Under the pieces are notes generated by a model. The model did not search any database. It was not told where the DNA came from and saw only the letters and a program-made list of their open reading frames with translations. Below, piece after piece: positions 1 to 12,921 of a stretch of DNA of 64,000 bases (its first letter is position 1; every line of letters starts with the position of its first letter). Origin of the DNA: Sinonovacula constricta (taxonomy: Eukaryota > Mollusca > Bivalvia > Cardiida > Solecurtidae); assembly GCA_007844125.1 (NCBI GenBank), contig CM017560.1, positions 5,176,259-5,240,258 of the forward strand, read 5' to 3'. A program made the translations under genes and the position numbers.

Positions 1-2339
1 TTTATATTTTAAATTAAATTATCAACTAATATGTTATCACTATTACACTAACAAAACACACACACGCTTTTCTTCATTTTCACCTGAAAAATATCGCCGA
101 AATGAAAGATATCCATAATGGTGGGAATCCTGGCTTTTTATTAAAGGACAAAGGGAAACCCTACTAAATCCAGCAATCTATTTGTTAAATTTTACCTCTG
201 TATATTCTCATGTCCGTTAATATATATTTCCATATTAAATTACTTATTGAAGCCGACAATTTCGATGGCTGTCCTGTCTATATTATTGTGGTGTTGATTA
301 AGAAAGGCCATGGAACACAGCCCAGACCAAGGAACACTAACCTGAACTCATACTAGCTACAGTAATAAGATTGACCCTACAATACGAAAAATTGAGGATT
401 TCAACATCAACATTTGGACAAGTACTTTGCGTGGGTAAAAGAACAACACGCAAGTAAAATGTACAATGTCCAAAGAATGGCGAATGCAGAAAAGGCACCA
501 GTTACCAACCTAGAAAGATCAGTCGGCAAAAAGATGTGTGTGTTCATATCGGTTAACGAAGCTTTCATTGGACATGTTATTCGAAAGAGACATAATGCCC
601 GCCTTTAAAAATAAAGAGAGAGCACATTCTGTTACTATATGTATTTTTGAGATTACAAGTATAAACGTCTATCCCCTTGACAAGCTATAAATGACTTATT
701 GGTTTGATATTCGATATTTAATATGGATTTTTAAATAAATGTCTCCTATGACAATAGAGAGTTACCAGGGTCGTCAACAGACAATTACAACATGTTTCCA
801 CTACCCACTCCCAAGATGATGATGCAGTTTTCCACGTTTTCAATGTCTGAAATGTTTATTGCAATTAAGATGTACTCATCATAATTTCCACAATCTAGTT
901 CACTGTTTCCATGGACAACCTTCTCCATTGTGTGGGATTGCCACGCCGAGGAGTGTTCAATAGAAACTACTGTCCAGACACGCCGCTTCATTGAGTTGCT
1001 ACAAACCGCATCATTGACCCGTACCATGGTATTTCCTTTGTAGCAAGTAGGTTCTAACTATCTTATAATTATTACATGCAGATGTTGCAATATATTTTGG
1101 TATCAACTTAACAAGCAAATAGTGAAGTTACAAATCAGATAGCATCCGGCTGATCTTGAACTTCACTTTTTGTCTAGGCCTGATCAATTCGTGGTAAGCT
1201 TGTTAGGGTTTAAGGTTGAAAGTAATATTCTTTCTTCTTATAACGATCAGAGATCACTTGCCCTTCCCGTATTTGAGTTACCGGTTTCTGTTTGAACTTG
1301 AGCTAAAAGTCCTCCTTTACTACCCAAACAGGCGATGATACAGTAAGGATAACCCATGTTGCAACCTCCCGATTATTAATTTGAGAACATTCAGCTTCTA
1401 TTTATATCAACTGATGTAATGTTTTTATTTAGAACACAACAAATTCGCTGTATCTAAAAACAACGAAAGATTACCACCCAGCGATTTTAATAATCCCCGC
1501 CTTGAAGCGTGAAATATGCATAATCATTAATCGAATATTTCCGGAAATCTACGCGATGTTACGGTGTTGTACGAGTGTTTCTTTATGATTTGTGAAGGAT
1601 AATCAAACAGCTATGTCTTCTTTGTGTACACAAGAGCAAACAGCTTCAACTTGTACCATAAAGGTGCGAAACAGTTTAACTATTGTTGATTTTTACATCA
1701 AAAGTTAAGAAGGATAATGCAGAAGTGCGACATACAGTACATATTTTATAATTGGAATGTTTTATCTGTTTGAAGTTGTTATTTTCTTGATTGTGTGTCA
1801 GCACAAACAACTTAGATAAAGATAAACACGTAATATTTTGTTTTATGTAAATAATAGTTAAGATCTACATCTTATATCATGGAATGTTCAATTGCTAAAG
1901 TGTCTGGTTAATGTGATCAAATTCTGGCTAATTTTAAACAATCAAACTTAACAATCTAGTTGAACTTTTCAGTTAATATTTATTATGCTGTTATCACTTT
2001 CTAAATCCAGTAAATAAACATACTTTATGTTTGAACCTCAAAACAGCAGCGACTCTCTGAAAGCCTTAGATTCGAGCTTTATGAATTTTCATTGCTAAAG
2101 AAGATATATGTTTAACAGTTTTGGTTCCAAATTGACATACAGATTGTGGTGCGTACAATGTATTCTTAATATTGTTATGCAATAAAATGTCGAGGTCACC
2201 ATGCTTTTTTCGCTAATTCATTTCACTATTTGACCTTTATCACCAATTCGATTCAAATCGTTGTCACTATAAAAAGTAAAAAACATCATACGATAACGAT
2301 AAAAGGAAAAAATAAGTTGGTCAACAAGTTTTCGTCGTT
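1..2339. other. unique AT-rich DNA, no supported gene
   Basis: No gene, RNA or array is recognisable here. The only repeat-like piece is a short stretch at about 499-530 that resembles part of an interspersed family listed below. Open frames are short and carry no domain I recognise. Confidence 0.5.
499..530 (+). repeat. short partial copy of interspersed family A
   Basis: The stretch GTTACCAACCTAGAAAGATC followed by AGTCGGCAA matches the better copy at 11461-11605 (GTTACCGCTTTAGAACGGTC then AGTCGGCAA) with a few substitutions. In the shared frame both encode a short LERSVG peptide. The match is short, so this may be a fragment or a chance resemblance strengthened by low complexity. Confidence 0.35.
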
Positions 2340-2582
2340 ACAAATGGTAGTGGTATAGCGCCCTTGCTAATGCTCAAGCAAATATAGGGGTAGTTCCACG
2401 ACTGGTTGGCCCGGTGTCAGGATAATGTGACAGGTCGTGGTATCATGTCAGGTGTTCATGGCATGTTGTTCACAGTGAAGGCAGCACTATAACTGCTTCA
2501 AGTGGACTCCGTCTCCAGATAACTGAAATACTGTTGGTGGGACGATAAACCCAATAAACAAATAAATAAACAAACAAACACG
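2340..2582 (+). mobile_element. SINE-like element with molluscan-type 3' end
   Basis: The stretch ends in GTGGGACGATAAACCC followed by an A-rich tail of AAAC and AAAT units. Upstream, GTGTCAGGATAATGTGACAGG, split here as GTGTCAGGATAA and TGTGACAGG, and the GGCAGCACTATAA segment resemble the conserved central part of SINEs that are widespread in bivalves (recognition from memory of the family pattern, not a database match). The 5' head is expected to be tRNA-derived, but the A and B boxes are only weakly visible here. It has no coding capacity and would depend on a LINE reverse transcriptase. The name of the SINE superfamily is left open. Confidence 0.55.
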
Positions 2583-5500
2583 TTTGCAAGAGGCAGCGTC
2601 ATGGTCATCAATACATTTACTTGGTATGCTTTGGGCTGATTTGGGCTCATTATTATTCAAAGCGATAAAACGTTTTTTTAAGGAGATTTTGAAAATCTAC
2701 TGTGGTAATGGTAGATTTTTGCAATGTCTACACTAAACCAAAGACGGAACATTTCTGCTTTCGGGTGACTTTGTGAGAAAATTAAGCATATTTTATGCTT
2801 ACTCAAACACATCCATGGTTTAAGGCATGCAGATATACATTTTCCTTCGCCTAGTTAAAACATTTTAAAATCAGGTTCCAATCTTCAATGATAGATATTC
2901 ATGAAAATGTCCGAATACTTTTCTAGATTTCTTGAAATTAGTGAAAGTACTGTGGTTACTCCTAAAAAATTTTTTATTTATCAACATATGTTGTTGTTTT
3001 TGTCACAACACGCAGATATATTGCTTATGGTTTCGATGTGCAAAGGCAACTATTTCTTAACATCATAGGATAATGTTTTAGCATCTTCCAATCATCATTC
3101 CTGTTTGGAGTATAACAGGTATGTTGTGTAAGTGATAGTTAACTTATTGTTGTTTTGTTCTTTCATCAGGGCGTTAGTCTTTTTATTTTGAGCAGGTCGG
3201 TCCAGATCTGCTTAACGCTCAGTACACAGAACACAGAACGTCGTGTGAATTTTCACGCGTGTTTAATTTCATTTAAAGTGTACTTTACATCATGGACTTA
3301 ACCTTCAATTAGCGACTTGTAGGGAACAAGCAGCGTAGGCAGGGGATAATTTGTTAAAGAATTAACACGAACGGCTTGGGAGGTGGGGAATGATTGAAAT
3401 GTCATTGTCTCAGTCCCTTCAGCTGATATGGTGTCCATCCCATGTGTTAACAGCATGGTTCCAGGGTGCAGATGATTCCCCGCAAAGTCGATGGGAAGGA
3501 CTCTCTCTTCCTTAGGTATCGCCGGTTTGAAACCGCATAAAGTTGGCTTTGACTATGTGAAGACGCCAAGAACTTGTGCACGTCAACAACATGCAACGCA
3601 AAATCAGCGATTTAACCTTATTGTACTGGAGAGTCTAAGGTTAACCAGAAACGAAACACTCCACAATAAATTTGGGTATCCAGTTGATGAGGTTGGTGAT
3701 TTACCAGATAAAACAGTATTAAATATGGAGACGCTTTAGAAAATTAACAAAGTTTAAAGGCTATCCGAAAGTCGCCACTGTTTGAGCTTCAAGCTGTGTA
3801 TATTTACTCGATTTAGTCAGCTATAAAAGCATCATAAATATAAGTATAAACAAGCAAGTCAACATGTCATACTGCTTGTTTTCTGTATACATCTCCATTG
3901 GCCACCATGAAGGTTTACTCGCCTATATTACAAGCTGACGGCCATGATCAATTAAACCAATCTGTTGTTGTCATGGTGGTTTCTGAGTAGTCATTCTACA
4001 CCCGGCTCTCTTGGTAATAATACACATGTTACATGGCATTCTTTTAAACGTCACACGAACCTACATTCATAAAAAATGAAATTACATTTACATCTTTTTA
4101 AATTATAAAATTACATGGGATGGTGCTAGTTTTCATTGTTGTCAGGGTGATATTTTCATTGTGTTTTCTTTCATTGCTCAACAGACATTAACACTCGCTT
4201 ACAGAATAAGCTGGGATCGGTCATTTATTGATTTTCAAGAAAAATATTATAAATGCTACATTAACAGAGCGTAATTGAAAAGGTTATATTATTTAACAGT
4301 AGATAAAAAATCACAGATGGTCACGTTATAAGGTTTAGATTACATTCTCCTTTTATGCATCATATAACTGCAAATAAGGTACAAACAACCTCTTGGCGTC
4401 TGAAATCAACACACTTATTCTTTAGAATTAAGTTCTTTTTTAGCAAAAACTTCATTCAGTAGTACTATGTTGATATCATTTAATCTTTTCTATCGTGACG
4501 GAATAGGAGCCGCCGTGGCCTGGACCGCGGTCCAAATATTTCAACAACGATTCCTTGGTGTCTGCTTCGATCAAGTCTTTAGTGTGTCGCTCATGATGCC
4601 ATCAAGCTGTTTATTTCAACTATTTTTATTGCACGTATTGCCCCTCGTATTACAAATACTGATACTCCACTATTACTTTTTGTTTTACTAAAATGTAATC
4701 TGTTTGCGAGGAACTGTTTTCACGATGAAGCGCTCTATGCCCACTCTTATACAATTATGTATGTTATTTGAATGTTTGTTTAAATTATTATAAGTAATGT
4801 ACGTATGTAATCTCCCATCAGGAGGAAATAAAGAAAACAGTAATCTTCGTGTTTCTTAAAAAGTCCCTGTTCAATTAGCTTATAATGTCATTCGTTTATA
4901 AAAGATCTGCGGCAACCAAATTCCGACAGATTTGTCTTATTTTGTTTTTTCGTAAAATATAACGCTGGTTGAAAAATGAGAAAAATGGTCCCCGTTTCTA
5001 ACAATTGCTTATATTTGCACATGACCAAGTTTGAACATATGTATTTACTAATAGCTTTTGACTAAGATTTGACCTAAAAGTCAAACCGTGCAGTTTATCA
5101 AATCCTTTTGACCAATTAAAAGCAACACAAAAGCCAGTGGAGATACAAGTTTTGTTGTACTCGATCATGTTGTAGTACTAGTTCCTTGTCTAACAAAAGT
5201 ATTCGTAATGTTAACTGCACGATATTTGACACATCTGAGACAAAGACATGACGTGTTAAGCATTTACCAAGAAATTGATCACCTGGGCAAATGTACTAGA
5301 AATTCGTATAGACATAACGTGAACTCGGTCTGGTACTTATTCTGTAGTACCACTTTGTATGATGCTGAAAACTAGCAAGATATCTCTGTCAATTGGTGGT
5401 CGTATCATCATAGAGATTGTAATAATATTGATATGTGCAAATGTATCTAAGTAACAAAAATTCACTAATCATTAAAGGAGATTTACATTGCATGTTCCCG

Positions 5501-8069
5501 ACAATGCTTCATACGAATGAAATCTGGCACAATTGCCACTTTCATTACATATATATTACAGAATGGGATATTTGTTAATCGAAACTCATTAACATAGAGG
5601 GTGGGTGTGTGTGATTTCGATGGGTTTTCTTATGCCAGCTGACAACATATATTATCATGTTTGGAGCTGTTTAAGATGACAGTTAAAAGACAAACTCTGT
5701 CAACTTTTGAATTCACATTTTCGTTTTTCATTATAGTACATCAGAACAAGGAATTCCTATATATTAGATGCAAAGTTCTAAACGTAAAATTTTGTGATAG
5801 TATTTTCAAAAGTAAAATGTTAAGTTGTTGTAATAATATGATCAATAAAGAATTTTTTTGTTATAATAAATTCATAAATAAAGTAGCTTTATTATTTCAT
5901 TCAGTAAAAATGCTTTTTGTCGGACACAATGAACAGCCTACTTATTAACTTATTTGATGCAAAAATATGATTATATTACGTTCGGTGTCGAAGCTTGCAA
6001 CTCAACAACAGGAGCTTAGAAACTATGTGACTAGAATGTTTCAATGACAATGAAGCAAGAGTTTCCAGCTGGCCATGTTGAATGAGAGAAAGCAGCGCCA
6101 GGGCGGAAGGCACCTGTTACAAATATAGATGTCCATGAATGATTGGCCACTGAAAAGCAACGCTTTCTGTTAATATAAAAAGATGGCGAAAATGTATATC
6201 TTTAACAAATCTGACCTGAGATTTGCTATCATTAAACACTTAAATGGGTTCTTAGTGACATCACCTTTTATATTACAATTTATGGTTGCTATCTTTATTT
6301 GTATGTATTGTATAGATAGTTGCACGTTGTGCCTCCTTTGTTGTAATGCGCAATTCACTAGATAAATGAATATTGCAGTGGTTTGGATGCTTATGGCCAT
6401 AAATTGGAATGAGTCGGTCCTCGTCAAGTAATTCATATTCTCTGGCAGCCTCTTAACAGTTTGGGGTACGTCTAATTGTACCTTACGAAATAAAGTACAA
6501 TACAATTTACGAAGATTTAATTATCGTGTTGAATTCTTTGTTGAAAGTCAAAACCAATTATTGATGTGGTAGCAAAGGCTCTTGAATAAACTGCGGGACT
6601 CGTGTCTATTCTGGCTTAATGAATGAACCTCTATCGGAGAAAGCGAACCGTCAGGACTATTTAATGATTGTAGTTAATCCATCAACGAAGCCATTTGCTA
6701 ATAAAACAACTATTATTGTGTATCTTTCATTAATTATTATTAGAAACTTATACTGAACTTATACAATATTCTTCAGTCTATCGTCTTTTTCATCTTCACA
6801 AACTATGTACTACTGTCGATAAGGTTGACAAATGATAAAATCCACGATTTAGACTAAAACTTTAAACTTTAAAAGAAAATACAAAAAAAAAAAATCCGAA
6901 ATATTATGTTTTATCTAATCAGTTTATGAAAGTACTTAAACTTGTTTTGAACTGCAAATAACCGCTTATGTGTATATACTTATTATTAAAACTAATTCAA
7001 TGCAATTACCTTGTAGATCGACTTAGAAATTATTTATAATTCATGGCATTTTAAAGCTTCATCTTAATTAGCTAATAAACATTAAACTTTCAGCATTTAC
7101 TTAAAATTAGAAAGAAAATTCTTCTCTTCAGATATTTTGTTCAGCAACTTAATTAAAAATACACATTTCTGCTCCAATTTAGCGCACGTGCAATATCGCA
7201 TCTGATTACTCAAACGATATCGGTACGCTAAGGTGTATGGTGTATGTTCAGCAAACCCAGATACTAGAAAATGGCCATTTTCCAAGAAACCGAAGAAGTA
7301 AAATAAATATTGCCTAATTGTATTGTAATAGTTTAATTGCATAAATGGTAGCAGCCAGGAGACTTTAAAGGTGGTATCCAACATTTGGCCTATATTTGTT
7401 ACATTTAACAACATCTTTCCCCTGTTCAATGGAATTTGTGCATAATTGCTTCATTAACTTGTACCATAGTTTAAGTAAATGTTTTCATAACATAAAACTT
7501 ATTGTTAGATAGTACACATTGGGAGATTTATCTTTTAAAATGTCCGTTATTTCCAAATCTATAAATAGGTACGATGGGGATTTCAGTTAAAAATAGATAT
7601 AGACGTCAGCGCTGATTGCCATGATGATCATGTAACGTGATCTCAAAAGTGGTCACGTGGTTTTCTTATTTTTAAAATAGCTTACAGTGCAGGATATACA
7701 TTTTTGTAATGCCACGTAGGATGTAAAGCTTCACTTTTTAAATGACACATAAACATCATTTCACGGGATGTTATCATGTAACAATAATTCATTTGGCTAC
7801 ATGAGAGAAAAAAAAATGGTCCAAACACTCGGATATCATCATTGACACAAAACTATATCCCTTTACATTTTAACTTTGATTCCGGCTTATGCATATTATG
7901 TAGATCCAGATCAGCCAGCCGCCAGAGTGTCGCCATACATCTCCCAGCTCCTTTGCATAGGTGTAAGCAATATTTTAAAGAAACGTCAAGCTATTTTGTT
8001 GGAGAAAGACCCCAAACAAATGTCTGGGTAGAACCATTGGCGCACCACATGCCATTTGGAAGACATTCT
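2583..8069. other. unique AT-rich DNA, no supported gene
   Basis: I see nothing definite. Several 60-111 codon open frames occur on both strands, some overlapping in antisense (6170-6505 against 6183-6365). None shows a domain, a convincing start context or splice signals that I can defend. Confidence 0.45.
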
Positions 8070-8145
8070 CACATTGGGTCCGTCGCCCTGAACGGGACTC
8101 GAACCTAGCCGACAAGAGGCTACATCACGGACGCCTCTTATTAGC
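8070..8145 (-). mobile_element. tRNA-derived SINE head or tRNA-like remnant
   Basis: On the minus strand a B-box-like AGGTTCGAGTCCC lies at 8094-8106. GAACGGGACTCGA on the plus strand is shared exactly with the similar piece at 13526-13605, so the two are probably the same dispersed family. A complete cloverleaf cannot be drawn with confidence, so this is not called a functional tRNA gene. Confidence 0.35.
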
Positions 8146-10054
8146 AAATAACAGTCTATTGTGTAGTTAATTAATGAATGGCGCATAATAGAGATAAACA
8201 GCCACTTGACAGAGCTCTGTATACTGGATTCAATCCAAGTATTCTCAACGACCTACATATTGACTAAAGTTCTGTTGGTTTGAACATTCAAACATACATT
8301 TCAGACCAAGTGTCCTTTTCGAGTATTTGTTTTGACTGTTTGCCACAAAACAACACAATGAAATAATTATTTTCTTAGAGTATGACACAGTTAAATCTCG
8401 AGGCTGAGGACTGGTGAAGTATAGTTTTGAAATTTGATTGTTATTTTCTAAATTCATCGCAAGCAGCTGTGGTTATTACCCAGGGTAATGATTGAGTATT
8501 GTTATTATACACTATTGACGTCAGTGAGCTCTTGAAAAATAAATAAAATAAAATGCTTTGAAATTTTTAAGCACTATCATAAGTTCTGCTAAATTCCTCG
8601 TTTGGAGTGTCAGTTTTACTAGAAGAAGGCTTAGGTCATAATTTAGCACTTTTTACATCTGCAAAAAGCCAGGAACTATTATGACATCGTTATTTGAGCC
8701 AAATCGGGCATTGAAAATATTCTCTTCTAATTAACGTTACCGAGCACGTGCCCTGTTCAGTTGAAAAACTTCGCCATAGTTTACATATAAATTTAAGACT
8801 AAAGTATTCATTTGTTTTCTTTAGTAACATTGGTTTATGGATCAAATGTTTATGTTCGCTTAGGTATTGTTACATTAAATGTGTCAAGCACAACCGTTTT
8901 AAATATAAAGTTATTATATTTTACAGTGCATATGTTTTAGTGTGTATACTGCATGAAAGTAGGGTAATGAATGGAATTGAGTTATAACCATTGTTAGTTA
9001 AAATCTTCTTGTTCATAAATGAAGCGACAAATTATAACATATGCTTGAAAATATAACGATCGTTTAATTTGGTCATTATTGCGCTGTACATACATATATA
9101 CAGCACAGCTTACAACGAATACATCCTACGATGTGATGAGCACTATAAAGTAGGTATACATAAAATTCAGTTTATTTGTGGTCTAAAGTTTTTTTTGTTC
9201 ATTGTTTTATTATTAAAGAGGTCGGATATATCGTAAGTAGTTTACGCCGAATGCAAATTATTTGTATATTTTGTCCAGCTGTTTTAGAGGTAAGCTTTTT
9301 GTGCTTCTTGTTTGTTTACAATCAATGATTTACTAATCTTAATGACATGATTGTGTGGCTTCGAAAGATTTAAAAACGATACCAAAGCCAAATCAATCAA
9401 ACAAGGACAACAATTACACATGTATGTTTGCTTTTGACCGAGAAATCCTAGTTGGTACGGGTTTTTTTTTAATCATGAATAATTAATAATTAAACATTTT
9501 TGCTTGTGTCACTGTTGTCATCGGCGTCTTTAAATCGCTATGTAATGCTGGGCTATTTGAGTCAGAAATTGTTTCAATAATAACTCTTATCCTGCCAAGT
9601 CCGACCATGATCCAAGTCAGACACACACTGTAGATCCGGAACTGTCATTGCCCTGCTGGAAACCCTTGGATCAAGATCTGTACTATTTATTGCTTTGTCC
9701 TTACCAATATCTTTTCTTACTTCTGACTTACTTTTTAATCGGATTTGCAACCATGGTTACGGGTAATTCACAAATGTAGCTGGCTAAGAGTAAATTTAAA
9801 CTATGCACATAAATCAACACTGACGGCCTGTGAAAGTATCCCAGCAGACAGACTGGAGGACTTAAACTGTCACAGGAGTGCGCCCGTTCCATACAGCCGT
9901 GCGCATCCTGCTTTATTTCTCAACCTACGATTGCTTCCTTTGACGTCATAGCTACACGTTAAAGACTATTAAGACACACTCTAGTTTTCAAATGTGACAA
10001 CATTTATTGTCAATAATAATGATCGCGTTGTCACGTGATTTGTCGTTGATAATT
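8146..10054. other. unique AT-rich DNA, no supported gene
   Basis: No array, RNA gene or domain-bearing open frame is recognisable in this stretch. Confidence 0.45.
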
Positions 10055-10170
10055 TGATTGCCACTCAAGCCCATTTTGCATAGGGAGTCGGCACGAAGAT
10101 GTGAGTAAAAGGAAGTAGTGAAGGCAGATGACCTATTGCGACTGTTTACAAGTCATTTACTGCCTGTGTA
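10055..10170 (+). repeat. direct repeat, left copy
   Basis: The segment around CACTCAAG (10062), with GGAGTCGG, AAAGGAAGTA and GACCTATTGC in order, recurs 311 bp downstream at 10366-10458 with scattered substitutions. The downstream copy stops where the LTR element begins, so the LTR element probably inserted into an existing duplication. Confidence 0.5.
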
Positions 10171-10365
10171 GACAAAGTTTAACCGAAGTGAGTTGGGAGA
10201 CCTGACATTGTAACTGAGACCATGACAAGCAACACGACCATCAATTAAATTATCCCTAGTGGACTTTACTCAGCATTTTAAGTCTTATTTTGATTGTGAC
10301 ATTAAATACAATTCATGCAAATGTTATTGTTAAACTGCAGGCATAAAATATTTTATTATTGTCAC

Positions 10366-10458
10366 TCAAGCTTGTTTTGCTAACGGAGTCGGTAGGAATA
10401 TGTTAGTAAAGGGAAGTATTAAAGGCATAAGGCCTATTGCAACTGCTTTTACATACGT
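10366..10458 (+). repeat. direct repeat, right copy, interrupted by LTR element
   Basis: It is collinear with 10055-10170 (CACTCAAG at 10373, then GGAGTCGG, AAAGGGAAGTA and GCCTATTGC). Similarity ends within a few bases of the LTR terminus TGTAAC at 10460, consistent with interruption by that insertion. Confidence 0.5.
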
Positions 10459-10459
10459 T

Positions 10460-10621
10460 TGTAACACAGGCCGGTGCTCTCCAACGGTAACCCATCAGTA
10501 CACAAGCCACGGTAACCGATGCTTAACCGCAAAACTTTGAAAGTCGCTGAAACGTCAAAGAGTTAACCAAGAAGCGAGCCTGGTTTGAAGCGTTTATATT
10601 TCTACCTCTGCGGTCGTTACA
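10460..10621 (-). repeat. long terminal repeat, 3' LTR on minus strand
   Basis: A complete 162-bp LTR with TGTAAC and GTTACA ends. On the minus strand a TATA-box-like AAATATAAACG lies about 20 bases after the LTR start, a reasonable promoter position. The solo LTR at 16672-16833 keeps a TATAAG at the equivalent place. Confidence 0.65.
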
Positions 10622-10723
10622 TCATTTCCACCTCTGAGAAGTCTCATCCCGAGTCTTGGCTTGGGAAGTTCCGTGTGCACGCAACTTCAGCCCGGCAGTT
10701 GACTATCCCACCGCTGCCACCAA

Positions 10724-10866
10724 TGTAACGTAGGTTGGCGATCTCCAACGGTCACCCATCCCTAGACCAGCCACGGTAACCGTTTCATAACCGCGCAACT
10801 TTGGAAGCCGCTTAAACTACGTCGACAAAGAGTTAATCCAGCAGCGAGGCTGGTTTGAAGCCCCAA
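10724..10866 (-). repeat. long terminal repeat, 5' LTR on minus strand, truncated
   Basis: It is similar to the left LTR from TGTAAC through GGCTGGTTTGAAGC, then stops matching, so about 20 bases of the outer end, including the TATA-like region, are missing. A short insertion relative to the other LTR (around CTACGTCGA) is visible. Because the outer end is lost, the target-site duplication cannot be checked. Confidence 0.6.
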
Positions 10867-11460
10867 TCGAGAAAAGAACCCTTTACTAAAGCCTTATTTT
10901 TCCGTGAATTTGACCTTTTATCACTCATGCATTTTTCGGCATTGCTGCTATCTAAACTTCCACAGTATTGTTTACTTAGTTAGAAAACAAGCATGCATTA
11001 AATTTTTTCGATATGTCGTTTTTTTTATAAGGTGGCTTACAGCATAAGACTTTTTTTTAATAACAGTATGTGAACACAATATCCGTACAACCAAGCTACT
11101 ATATCTTGTCAAGAATATTTCGTTGAAAATAAAATTCCGTTTCTATTTGAAGCTATTTTAAACACAATGTTATCGACTCCAAGTGGCTCCGAAAGTGGAA
11201 ATAGCTTAGAATAAATACACGTAGAGAGCAACGCGACCAGCAACCCATGCAACCCATGCATTTAAAATACTGCGTCATTTTCAAGCCTAACATCGGTCTA
11301 TTTATGACGTATACACATAATAAGAATATATGACAAAGTCCTATGATCATTGCAACATATACCAAACTCCGAAATGGCACAGAACAAAGGTATTCACATG
11401 CAAGCCAAGCGAAAAGTAAGAACAAATTTGTGATGAGTCATTTAACGAAAAGAGCAAACC
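10867..11460. other. unique DNA, no supported gene
   Basis: AT-rich DNA without a recognisable feature. Open frames that cross into the next interspersed repeat are not considered genes. Confidence 0.45.
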
Positions 11461-11605
11461 CGACAGTTACCGCTTTAGAACGGTCAGTCGGCAATATTGA
11501 CCGACTGGGGTGCTTAAACCGGTTTTACAGAGCTCTAGCCTCGCACTTCCTGACGACTTTCTCAAATGCAAGCAATGAAAAAAAAACTATCTATTTGAAT
11601 ACAGA
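11461..11605 (+). repeat. interspersed repeat family A, best copy
   Basis: It contains GTTACCGCTTTAGAACGGTC, AGTCGGCAATATTGACCGAC, AAACCGGTTT, CAGAGCTCT and TCGCACTTCCTGA, and continues through ATGCAAGCAATGAAA to CTATTTGAATA. The whole stretch is found inverted at 58559-58710, and part of it at 57322-57420. In one frame it reads LERSVGNIDRLGC. It is a dispersed repeat of unknown class. No terminal repeats or reverse transcriptase are visible, so it may be a SINE, a MITE or the end of a larger element. Confidence 0.6.
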
Positions 11606-12802
11606 ATGTAGTGACGTGATTATTGAAAAATAATGTCCACATAGTTTTTAGAAAAAAAATTGAATTATTTCGATTTGAAAAACTACACAAAAATGGTTGA
11701 CTATAAATAAAATTAACTTTCTGAATCATGAACAAACATGACCAGACATAAAATGTTTTTCCCCTTTCGGAGCTATTTTACTTTGTTGATCTTCTAATGG
11801 CTAAACAGAAATAAATTAATTAACGATCTGTCAATTTGATTCCAATAATCAAAAGAAAATAAATAAATAAAGGACTGCTTATTCAAAGAAACATTTAAAA
11901 TTGTGACTGAAGTTAATAGTTTAATTTATTATTGATTTCTGTTTAGGAGAGATTTACTTTTTGAACAGCGTTCTAAAACTTGTTCCTATGTATCTTTAAA
12001 CAAATTCGGCTGATGTTTAAAGCGACTCGATCTATATTTGGGTAGGTAGAGAACTCACTGTACCACTCAATGCGTACGTCATACTAGTATGTGTTAAAAT
12101 GTTGCTTTAATTTGGAGCTAATCAGAGTATTGTTATAAACGCCAAAAAGGAAAACACTTCGGATAATACACGAATCATCTCAGAGATGTATGACGGGAAA
12201 ACCACGAGAAAATAAACATGTCGGTGCCTATGACGTTATTAAAACAAAAAAGATAAATGGTGTGTTATCTCTACTAAAAATACGGTAAAAGTTGTTTATC
12301 TAACGCGAATTGAACAGTTAAATTGATAAATTAAACTTTAAAGAATTAAATTATCCTATACACTACAATTTTAAAGAATTTTTATGGCGTATTCTTCTTC
12401 CAGCTAACAAATCGATAACGATTCTGTAAGTGTCATGGCACGAGATACTTGGAACGGATGATTGTTCCGAGGACTGAATTATTCGAGGGGTTCCAATGGT
12501 TAAACGATTGTTTAAAATCGTCGCGACGCTTTTTGACAATCATAAACTGATGAAATCACAATCTTTTTAAGGGGAGGTTGTTATCCCACTACCACCATCG
12601 GCCAGGTAAGAGAGCAGAGTTACATGAAAGCTTAAAAACACCAAGCTTTGAAAGTAAGCCTTGTCTGTTGACTGCTTCGGTCGAAGTTAGGGTCACTTAA
12701 TGTTCATAAAAACGCGTTGGAGTCTCATCGACACTCGTAAAATGATTTCATTAATTAAAAAAAAGATCTTTCTTGTAAAATATAAATGATTGAATGGAGC
12801 AA

Positions 12803-12805
<3 letters not shown>
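11606..12805. other. unique DNA, no supported gene
   Basis: No feature recognised. Confidence 0.45.
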
Positions 12806-12858
<53 letters not shown>

Positions 12859-12921
12859 CCTCTCTCTCTCACACACACACACTCTCTCTTTTTCTCTTTC
12901 TCTCTCTCTCTCTCTCTCTCT
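12806..12921. repeat. (CT)n microsatellite with CA interruption
   Basis: About 116 bases of almost pure CT dinucleotides, with a short ACACACACAC block and a few T substitutions. The open frames of poly-Ser/Leu on one strand and poly-Arg/Glu on the other are artefacts of the repeat. Homopurine-homopyrimidine tracts of this length can adopt triplex (H-DNA) structure. Confidence 0.95.

Larger units (their letters stand above)
10460..10866 (-). mobile_element. TRIM-like miniature LTR retrotransposon
   Basis: Two direct repeats of LTR type flank only about 102 bp. The left one (10460-10621, 162 bp) begins TGTAAC and ends GTTACA, a perfect 6-bp terminal inverted repeat. The right one (10724 to about 10866) begins TGTAAC but has lost its far end. 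Read on the minus strand, the right LTR is followed at once by TTGGTGGCAGCGGTGGGAT, a primer-binding-site type known next to LTRs of invertebrate Ty3/Gypsy elements. The sequence just before the other LTR is purine-rich (AGAGGTGGAAATGA), as a polypurine tract should be. No gag or pol is present. It is either a TRIM or an internally deleted Gypsy element. By eye the two LTRs are about 80% alike, so the insertion is old. Confidence 0.7.

Noticed and set aside
785..1027. Minus-strand 80-codon frame as an exon
   Set aside because: Its composition is protein-like, but I recognise no domain and cannot defend splice sites. The length is within chance for AT-rich DNA.
3491..3739. 82-codon frame as a small gene
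   Set aside because: No recognisable domain, no neighbouring exon and no convincing promoter.
11343..11633. 96-codon frame containing LERSVGNIDRLGC as a gene
   Set aside because: The peptide lies in a dispersed repeat with other copies at 57.3 and 58.6 kb. It is more likely a translated repeat than a host gene.
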